Position numbers and translations under genes: made by a program. A model generated the notes under the pieces. The model was not told where the DNA came from. It saw only the letters and a list, made by a program, of their open reading frames with translations, and searched no databases. Below, piece by piece: positions 21,200-27,100 of a DNA stretch of 27,100 bases (positions are counted from its first letter, which is position 1; each line of letters starts with the position of its first letter). The stretch spans positions 1 to 27,100 of the forward strand of contig JAGOEH010000022.1 of assembly GCA_017997825.1 (NCBI GenBank). The letters run 5' to 3'. Origin of the DNA: Candidatus Delongbacteria bacterium (GTDB lineage: Bacteria; JAGOEH01).

Positions 21200-23770
21200 T
21201 TATAATTCCGATTCCAGTTTCTGCCGGAGCTGAGGCGGTAAATACCGCCGGGCCTGTTCCATCAATCGGTTCAGTTTGGATTGTTCTCCATGTTGTTTGT
21301 AAATCCGCGCCAGTCGCCGGTATAACTCCGGATCCTGACGGGATTGCATTACCCCCCGTTCCAGCCATTCGACATATCCCGGTTCATCATGAGTGACCCG
21401 GCACCATTCCGCCATTACCGTATAGGTTTCCGGCTGATAAAAGGATTCCGGTATCCGTTTGACCCGCTCCATCTGATCGATACCGGCCGAAAGCCGGTTC
21501 TGATCCCGATAAATCCTCATCATCCGATCGGCCAATCTCCATTCATACTGCAATGGGGTCCGCTGCATGGCGGTAATGATCTCTTCCGCCTGTGAATAGT
21601 TCTTTATCTCCACATCATAATCGATCAGTTTGAGCAATGCCGTGCCGTAATGACGGATGATCGTCATGTCCAGATCACTCTTGAAAACCGAATCGGAAAA
21701 ACTGCGATAGCGGTAAATATACTGGAAATTATACACCATTTTCTCCGGATCGATCGGCGATAACCGGCTGCCCGATAAACGTGAAGCCAGTCCCTCCTGA
21801 GTCAGATTCCGGTGCGACACCAGGCGCTGGGATACCGGAATGGTGTTGGCAAAATAGATCGGCTGACGATGATAATAATCCTGGATAATCTTCAGAATCA
21901 TATAATCCGAGGTCAGAAAAATCCCATAGTGCCGGTTCTGACGCCATAACCGGCCCTGCATATTCAGGCTCAGATCCTCCATCTCGAACCGGATCGGAAT
22001 CGATTCCAGTTTGGGATAAACCCAATGGATGTAGCGGATCTCATCGTCGGTAATCGGCAGCCCCAGCGTTTCCCGGATTTGTTTGATATACCAGTCGGTA
22101 TTCAACAGGGTGATATTGATGACCAGAAGATCGGGACGGAACCGCCCATTCTGCTGGAGTGCCCATAACGGATAGGTGTCGTTATCGGCATAGGTGAAGA
22201 GGATGGAATTGGGTTGGCAGGTCATCAGCAGGTTGTAGGCAAAATCGTCGGCAATATAATTTTGACTTCGATTCAACTGGAACCGATGAGTTTGAAGGAT
22301 TCCCATGGGTAATAACAACCAGGGGAGGATGAGAATCCAGAGCAGGGGTTTAAACTGAAGCCGGTTCCGGATTTTGTCCACCAACCAGGCTAAACCCAAT
22401 CCGCTCAGCAGAAAGAGGATAAGGAAGGAATGGCCGAAGAAATAGTCGCGGCTGCGATGGTCCGGATTGGACAGACCGGCCGGCAGATTCAAATAAATCA
22501 CCAGTCCCAGACTGCTGATCATTAGGCAGCCGATGATCAGCAAGCGCAGATCGAGCCTATGACGGCGGCGGAACAATTCGCTTCCGCCCAAGAGCACCAG
22601 CACCAGAAAAAATGATGCAAACAACGGATCGGTGATCTGGTGGCGAATCATTTCCAGATAGGCCATAATCTGATCTTGAAAATGGCTTTGCCGTTCCGTG
22701 ATTTTCAGGATCAACGGGGAAGTTCCGTAAAATTTACGTTCAAAGTAGCTTCGGAAGGCTTCCCATGTCAAGGGTTCACTCATATTGAGACATGGCAAAA
22801 GTGCCGACCGGAGCGGAATGGTAATGAATACGGAAAGGCCGAGCAGAAAAGAAAAGAGACCGCTCCCATAAATTTTCCAGTTCAATCGGTCCCGCGGTGC
22901 GAGACCACCCAGAATGGGGGAGAGAACTAACGAAATGCCGCTGAACAGGAGAAAACTCTCCAGATCGATCATCAGGCTGGAGCTGAGAAACAGCAGAAGC
23001 CACATCGGCCAGTTGATCAGTGTTTTTCCAGTCTTAGCCATATAGAGCAGGGTCAAACCCCATAGTAGACCCAGACCCCACCAGGGGATAATATGAAAAC
23101 AGGTCCGTTCGATGACAAATGCGATCATGACCAGGAGCCAATAAAACAGTTGAACTGAGAGGATGGGCAGCGGAAGGCGAGAGGAGCGGTTGATGATGAT
23201 GATGATGATCAGAAAAACCGGCAGCCAGATCATGGCTAGAAAATGACAGCCGAGTCCCAGGCCGGTGAAAAAGAACATTCCCATCCAGCCGTTGAGTCGG
23301 CGCTCACGATGGAAGCGCAACATGCATAACCAGGCGGCCAGGCTGAAGCAGAGAGCCATATTATAGACTTCGGCTTCTCCCGCCGTATTCCAATAGGTAG
23401 TGGAGAAGGCCAGGCTGAGGGTTGGCAGGATTGAGCAGAAATAGGTCAGCGAGGGAGGGAAGGTAGGATTGAAATCGCGCAGCAGGCGGACTATAATCAG
23501 GAAAAAAAGGCCGATACCTATGGCTGAAAAAAGAGAGGAAACTCCATGAACCGCGGAGGCCGGATTCTGTCCCGGCAGGATCAGGGTTGCCAACCGGCCG
23601 ATCAGGAGAAAAAGGGGATTGCCCGGGGGGTGGGGGATACCCAGGGTAGAGGATGCCAGGATATATTCGCTGCAATCCCAGAAAGCCAGCCCCGGGTAGG
23701 ATGTCAGCCGGTAAATGATCAGAGTTACGGCCGCCGGCAGCAGACTCAGAAGATTGCGCTTATATCCCAT
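21200..23770 (-). CDS. DUF2723 large membrane protein (putative lipid-linked-sugar glycosyltransferase)
   Basis: An 856-residue protein. The N-terminal two thirds contain many membrane helices and the DUF2723 signature YPGLAFWDCSEYILASS with IPHPPGNPLFLLIGRL, a layout like O-mannosyltransferase-type GT-C enzymes. A soluble part follows (about 500 onward), ending in helical, TPR-like repeats with YVEWLERGVMQSRQDPELYRRLARIYKQHG. I start at ATG 23770, with GGAGAG about ten bases upstream; TTG 23788 is an alternative. Either start overlaps the metallophosphoesterase gene. The family is common in Bacteroidota and relatives. A (TGA)6 run at 23191-23208 encodes part of a poly-isoleucine helix. Substrate unknown. 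Confidence 0.88.
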   Translation of the reverse strand: MGYKRNLLSLLPAAVTLIIYRLTSYPGLAFWDCSEYILASSTLGIPHPPGNPLFLLIGRLATLILPGQNPASAVHGVSSLFSAIGIGLFFLIIVRLLRDFNPTFPPSLTYFCSILPTLSLAFSTTYWNTAGEAEVYNMALCFSLAAWLCMLRFHRERRLNGWMGMFFFTGLGLGCHFLAMIWLPVFLIIIIIINRSSRLPLPILSVQLFYWLLVMIAFVIERTCFHIIPWWGLGLLWGLTLLYMAKTGKTLINWPMWLLLFLSSSLMIDLESFLLFSGISLVLSPILGGLAPRDRLNWKIYGSGLFSFLLGLSVFITIPLRSALLPCLNMSEPLTWEAFRSYFERKFYGTSPLILKITERQSHFQDQIMAYLEMIRHQITDPLFASFFLVLVLLGGSELFRRRHRLDLRLLIIGCLMISSLGLVIYLNLPAGLSNPDHRSRDYFFGHSFLILFLLSGLGLAWLVDKIRNRLQFKPLLWILILPWLLLPMGILQTHRFQLNRSQNYIADDFAYNLLMTCQPNSILFTYADNDTYPLWALQQNGRFRPDLLVINITLLNTDWYIKQIRETLGLPITDDEIRYIHWVYPKLESIPIRFEMEDLSLNMQGRLWRQNRHYGIFLTSDYMILKIIQDYYHRQPIYFANTIPVSQRLVSHRNLTQEGLASRLSGSRLSPIDPEKMVYNFQYIYRYRSFSDSVFKSDLDMTIIRHYGTALLKLIDYDVEIKNYSQAEEIITAMQRTPLQYEWRLADRMMRIYRDQNRLSAGIDQMERVKRIPESFYQPETYTVMAEWCRVTHDEPGYVEWLERGVMQSRQDPELYRRLARIYKQHGEQSKLNRLMEQARRYLPPQLRQKLESEL

Positions 23771-24494
23771 GGAACAATCGCTCTCCAAGACTGTCCGGCA
23801 GCAATCGTTGACTGTATATTTTCATGGCCGCTTCCCGAATCGGGTAAGCGACCCGGTAGAATTTCAGATCACGCCATTCCGTATCATAGATAACAAAACA
23901 ACTGTCCGGATTACCGTCCCGGGATTGTCCGATGCTTCCGACATTGATGATATACTGGTGCTCCTTTTCCAGAATCAGGGATCGAGGGGATTCAATCCGG
24001 ATTTCTCCTTCCGGATCTCGGGATATGACGGCCGGACAATGGGTATGCCCGATAAATAAAACATGATTAGGGGGAAGTTGACGAAATTCATCCTCCAGCT
24101 CCATCCTATGTTTTAGATAGGTCCAGCTCAGGGGCGCGGACAAGCAGGCATGGGCAAAGCAGCACTCCGGAAATTCCAGGGTGATATTCCAGGATGCAAT
24201 CAGGGGGATATAGTCAGGATTGAGTGTTTCTCTATGGTAGCGATAGCTTTGCTGTGCCGGCCAACTAAAAAAATGGGTAATCTCGGGATACAGCATGGCA
24301 TAGTCATGATTTCCCATTACCATGGCGATCGACTGAGCCAGAAGCATCGCCATGCATGGATTGGGATCGGCTCCATACCCGATCACATCACCCAGGCAGA
24401 TGATCCGGTCAGGGCTCAACCGGGTCAATTCATGCCAACTGGCCGTCAAAGCCTCAAAATTACTGTGAATGTCACTGATGATCCCGATTTTCAT
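23760..24494 (-). CDS. Calcineurin-like metallophosphoesterase
   Basis: A 244-residue two-metal phosphoesterase. Ligands are Asp8 and His10 (IISDIHSNFEAL), Asp36 (CLGDVIGYGADP), Asn62-His63 (VMGNHDYA), His115 and the closing His150/His152 (FIGHTHCP), with NVGSIGQSRDGNP after it. The pattern is that of the YfcE/DNA-repair-exonuclease-like group with phosphodiesterase activity; the real substrate is unknown. The ATG lies 23 bases inside nusB and the 3' end overlaps the DUF2723 gene by 11, so all three are probably co-translated. Confidence 0.92.
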   Translation of the reverse strand: MKIGIISDIHSNFEALTASWHELTRLSPDRIICLGDVIGYGADPNPCMAMLLAQSIAMVMGNHDYAMLYPEITHFFSWPAQQSYRYHRETLNPDYIPLIASWNITLEFPECCFAHACLSAPLSWTYLKHRMELEDEFRQLPPNHVLFIGHTHCPAVISRDPEGEIRIESPRSLILEKEHQYIINVGSIGQSRDGNPDSCFVIYDTEWRDLKFYRVAYPIREAAMKIYSQRLLPDSLGERLFHGI

Positions 24495-24942
24495 TGGTTT
24501 TAGCCATCAGGTTGTTTTTTTTGGCCACCGTGTCCAGAATGGCATTGATGAATTTGGGGGAGTCTTCATTGCCGAACAGCCGTCCCAATTCGATCGCTTC
24601 GTTGATGGTGACTTCCGGGGGAATGGTTTTCAGATAGATCAATTCCGCAATCGACATGCGGATGATATTTTTGTCAATGACGGACAATCGATCGATATTC
24701 CAATTGGTCAGAGCGGAACAGATCGAGGTATCGATTTGCTCCAGATGATTGGACGTCAACAGAACAATCTCACGGCAGAACTCATAAATGGATTCTTTAT
24801 CGGGAAACATGAGGGCAATATCGCGAATGGTCTGGTCGGGGTGATCGGGATTCAGTTCGAGACAAAACAGGCATTCCAAGGCATAGATCCGGCTTCGTCG
24901 ACGGGGAGTGTAGCTTTTTTTGTTGAATTCGGTTTTATTCAT
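24472..24942 (-). CDS. nusB: Transcription antitermination factor NusB
   Basis: A 156-residue all-helical RNA-binding protein that joins NusE (S10) on boxA RNA in rRNA antitermination. Signature regions are RRRSRIYALECLFCLEL at the start, NWNIDRLSVIDKNIIRMSIAEL in the middle and IPPEVTINEAIELGRLFG with SPKFINAILDTV towards the end. It follows ribH by 5 bases, the familiar ribH-nusB order. Its tail overlaps the metallophosphoesterase gene. Confidence 0.95.
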   Translation of the reverse strand: MNKTEFNKKSYTPRRRSRIYALECLFCLELNPDHPDQTIRDIALMFPDKESIYEFCREIVLLTSNHLEQIDTSICSALTNWNIDRLSVIDKNIIRMSIAELIYLKTIPPEVTINEAIELGRLFGNEDSPKFINAILDTVAKKNNLMAKTNENRDHQ

Positions 24943-24947
24943 GGAGT

Positions 24948-25415
24948 TTAGGCGATGGTTTTAAGAAGGTTGACCATCTCGATGGCACTCAGAGCGGCAT
25001 CCCAGCCTTTATTTCCGGCTTTGGTCCCGGCCCGTTCGATGGCTTGTTCGATGGTATCAGTCGTTAGAATTCCGAAAGCGATGGGTTTATCGGTGGTCAG
25101 CATGGCGTTGGCAATTCCCTTGCTGACTTCCGCCGCCACATACTCGAAGTGGGGGGTAGCGCCGCGAATCACGGCTCCCAGACAGATAATCGCGTCATAC
25201 TTGGGATGACGCGCTAGTTTTTGAGCCACCAGCGGGATCTCGAAAGCCCCGGGAGTCCAGTAAACATCAATTTTATTTTCATTGACCTGGTGCCTTACCA
25301 GACAATCAATGGCGCCTTCCAACAGCTTGCCGGTGATAAATTCGTTGAAACGGCTGACCACGCATGCTACCGTCAGATTTTCACCCTGCAGATGTCCTTC
25401 AAAATTATTTGCCAT
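24948..25415 (-). CDS. ribH: 6,7-dimethyl-8-ribityllumazine synthase
   Basis: Condenses the pyrimidine intermediate with 3,4-dihydroxy-2-butanone 4-phosphate to give lumazine, the penultimate step of riboflavin synthesis; forms an icosahedral or pentameric shell. It shows [20 protein letters not shown], the substrate loop [24 protein letters not shown] with catalytic His89, and [17 protein letters not shown]. The length of 155 residues is standard. It lies 11 bases after ribBA. Confidence 0.97.
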   Translation of the reverse strand: MANNFEGHLQGENLTVACVVSRFNEFITGKLLEGAIDCLVRHQVNENKIDVYWTPGAFEIPLVAQKLARHPKYDAIICLGAVIRGATPHFEYVAAEVSKGIANAMLTTDKPIAFGILTTDTIEQAIERAGTKAGNKGWDAALSAIEMVNLLKTIA

Positions 25416-25426
25416 TCGGTTCTCCT

Positions 25427-26638
25427 TTAAATGTCGATGAAATGACCCAGTTTATTCTTTTTGGTACTGATATAGCGATGATTGATCTCATTCGGCGGGA
25501 TAACGATAGGAATCCGTTCCACGATTTCCAAACCGTATCCGTTCAATCCGATGATCTTTTGGGGGTTGTTGGTAATCAGACGGATATATTTGACTCCCAA
25601 ATCTTTCAGAATCTGGGCTCCAATCCCGTAATCCCGCAGATCGGCCGGAAATCCCAATTCTAGATTGGCTTCCACCGTATCATAGCCTTGATCCTGTAAC
25701 TGATAGGCCAGCATTTTATTGGCCAGGCCGATGCCCCGTCCCTCCTGCCGCATATACAACAGAATGCCGGAACCCTCCGATTCGATCATCCTCATGGCGG
25801 TATGCAACTGATCGCCGCAGTCGCACCGTAATGAACCCAGGACATCTCCCGTCAGACACTGACTGTGAACCCTTGTCAATACCGGGGATTCCGGGTGGAT
25901 CGGCTGTTTGACCAAAGCCAGATGGTGTTCTCCGGAAATGGTGTCTTCATAGAGATAAAGATGAAAGTGACCGTATTTGCTGGGGAATGGAATCGATACG
26001 ATCGGATTGACGAATTTTTCCTGACTATGGCGGTATTGGATCAGATCGGCGACTGATACCAGTTTTAGGTTTAATTGTTTGGCGATTTGAGCCAGTTTGG
26101 GCAGTCGGGCCATCCGGCCGTCATCGTCCATGATCTCACACAGGACTCCGGAGGGATATAAACCGGCCATTCGAGCCAAATCCGAACTGGCTTCGGTATG
26201 CCCCGCCCGACGCAACACGCCTCCGGTAGCCACCCGCAGGGGAAAGATATGTCCGGGTTTGGCAAAATCCTGGGCCTGGTAGTGAGGATCCACCAGCGCT
26301 TTGATGGTCAAGGCCCGATCGTAGGCCGAGATCCCGGTGGTAGTCCCTTCCCTCAAATCGACCGACACCGTGAAAGGGGTGCCCATCTTGGACTTGTTCT
26401 CCGTCACCATCATCGGCAATTCAAGCTCCTTAAGCCGGTCCCCCGGGAGTGAAACACAGACCAGGCCGCGTCCCTCCCTGGCCATAAAATTGATGATTTC
26501 CGGACTGATCAGACTCGAGGCGCATACAAAATCTCCTTCGTTCTCCCGATTCTCATCATCCACCACAATAATAATTTTTCCGGATCGAATATCCTCAATC
26601 GCTTCCTCAATCGTATTAAAACGAATCTCTTCCGACAT
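25427..26638 (-). CDS. ribBA: Bifunctional DHBP synthase / GTP cyclohydrolase II
   Basis: Supplies both precursors for riboflavin. Residues 1 to about 200 are the RibB part, making dihydroxybutanone phosphate: [13 protein letters not shown] (26-37) and [16 protein letters not shown]. Residues about 205-403 are the RibA part, opening GTP: zinc cysteines Cys261, Cys272 and Cys274 ([14 protein letters not shown]), [11 protein letters not shown] and DYGIGAQIL. Both active sites look intact. I start at ATG 26638 (MSEEIRF), about eight bases after AAGGAAGG; ATG 26644 and GTG 26647 are in frame and also possible. It begins shortly after the ribE stop, and the ribosome site overlaps that stop. Confidence 0.96.
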   Translation of the reverse strand: MSEEIRFNTIEEAIEDIRSGKIIIVVDDENRENEGDFVCASSLISPEIINFMAREGRGLVCVSLPGDRLKELELPMMVTENKSKMGTPFTVSVDLREGTTTGISAYDRALTIKALVDPHYQAQDFAKPGHIFPLRVATGGVLRRAGHTEASSDLARMAGLYPSGVLCEIMDDDGRMARLPKLAQIAKQLNLKLVSVADLIQYRHSQEKFVNPIVSIPFPSKYGHFHLYLYEDTISGEHHLALVKQPIHPESPVLTRVHSQCLTGDVLGSLRCDCGDQLHTAMRMIESEGSGILLYMRQEGRGIGLANKMLAYQLQDQGYDTVEANLELGFPADLRDYGIGAQILKDLGVKYIRLITNNPQKIIGLNGYGLEIVERIPIVIPPNEINHRYISTKKNKLGHFIDI

Positions 26639-26652
26639 TGTCATCACCTTCC

Positions 26653-27100
26653 TTACATAAATCCGGCCTGCCGGAGCTTTTCACTTATTCCGGTGCCGGG
26701 TTGTGATACGGTTCCTGTTTTCTTCAGGTATTCAAAGACATATTTGGCTAAAATATCAAATTCAATATTGAGCCGATCTCCACCTTTGCGTTCCATCAGG
26801 GTCGTGCCGGCAAGAGTATGGGAGATCAGTCCGATCCGGATCTGATTCTGGACGACCTGTTGAATGGTCAATCCGATACCGTCCAGAGTGATCGAACCTT
26901 TGGGAACACAATAAGCGATATGGGATTCCGGTATATCCAGCAGCAGATAAGCCGGTTGCTGGATTTCAATTTTTCGGATCGGCAGCGTCGGATCAATATG
27001 GCCGTTGACCCAATGACCTCCCAGACGGGTGGTCGGGGTAGCGGCCGGTTCCAGATTGACCCGGTTTCCGGGCTGCAATTCTCCCAGGGTTGTCTGATGG
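26653..27100 (-). CDS. ribE: Riboflavin synthase alpha chain, 5' end outside window
   Basis: Dismutates two lumazine molecules to riboflavin. About 149 C-terminal residues are in the window; the frame stays open to the right edge and the residues there (HQTTLGELQPGNRVNLEPA) match the middle of the protein, so the true start lies outside. The second lumazine-binding repeat is complete: TRLGGHWVNGHIDP, SITLDGIGLTIQ, ISHTLAGTTLMERKGGDRLNIEFDILAKY. It precedes ribBA in the classic rib order. Any FMN riboswitch would be further upstream and is not visible. Confidence 0.95.
   Translation of the reverse strand, partial: HQTTLGELQPGNRVNLEPAATPTTRLGGHWVNGHIDPTLPIRKIEIQQPAYLLLDIPESHIAYCVPKGSITLDGIGLTIQQVVQNQIRIGLISHTLAGTTLMERKGGDRLNIEFDILAKYVFEYLKKTGTVSQPGTGISEKLRQAGFM

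Noticed and set aside
23191-23208. (TGA)6 trinucleotide repeat
   Set aside because: Length changes would stay in frame and only alter a poly-isoleucine membrane helix; no regulatory meaning seen.
26639-27100. FMN riboswitch for the rib operon
   Set aside because: The operon's start lies beyond the window; no such element is present in the visible gaps.

Overview
The window is a gene-dense bacterial chromosome segment of about 30 protein genes with no stretch over 300 bases lacking a gene. I see no tRNA, rRNA, CRISPR array, insertion sequence or phage gene. Base composition looks balanced and even, and almost all neighbouring same-strand genes overlap or lie within about 25 bases of each other. 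Rubredoxin, a two-iron superoxide reductase and ferritin point to an anaerobe exposed to occasional oxygen. A DUF2723 membrane protein, a small exported protein resembling DUF4296, and the mix of housekeeping genes suggest a Gram-negative lineage near the Fibrobacterota-Chlorobiota-Bacteroidota group or a related candidate phylum. That placement is tentative.

Layout. (1) 2-4416, plus strand: histidine operon hisB (cut by the window edge), hisH, hisF, a hisA-hisI-hisE fusion, and hisD, all translationally overlapping. (2) 4413-5066, minus: pcm, convergent with hisD. (3) 5231-6315, plus: rubredoxin, desulfoferrodoxin and ferritin behind a promoter and closed by a strong terminator, followed by a second hairpin and fhs (6407-8080). 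(4) 13613 down to 8072, minus: ridA, AMMECR1-domain protein, flippase-like membrane protein, a 55-residue membrane protein, PHP phosphoesterase, diacylglycerol-kinase-like protein, small exported protein and adenosine deaminase. A near-consensus promoter stands in front of ridA. (5) 16515 down to 13697, minus: radA, tgt and a stand-alone SWIM zinc-finger protein. (6) 19818 down to 16717, minus: family 2 glycosyltransferase, YihY-type membrane protein and CCA-adding enzyme. (7) 20095-21189, plus: family 4 glycosyltransferase, divergent from group 6. (8) 27100 down to 21200, minus: riboflavin operon ribE (cut by the window edge), ribBA, ribH, then nusB, a metallophosphoesterase and a large DUF2723 protein.

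How the parts work together. The his block covers pathway steps 2-6 and 9-10. Steps 2, 3 and 4 (HisE, HisI, HisA) sit on one 414-residue polypeptide, and the step-5 enzyme HisHF is encoded just upstream; this fusion is the most distinctive feature of the window. HisG, HisC and histidinol-phosphate phosphatase are not in the his block. The PHP protein in group 4 is a possible but weak phosphatase candidate. The rubredoxin/SOR/ferritin set detoxifies superoxide and stores the released iron. The rib genes make riboflavin from GTP and ribulose-5-phosphate. The ridA-to-ada cluster has a nucleotide/phospholipid flavour but no known joint function.
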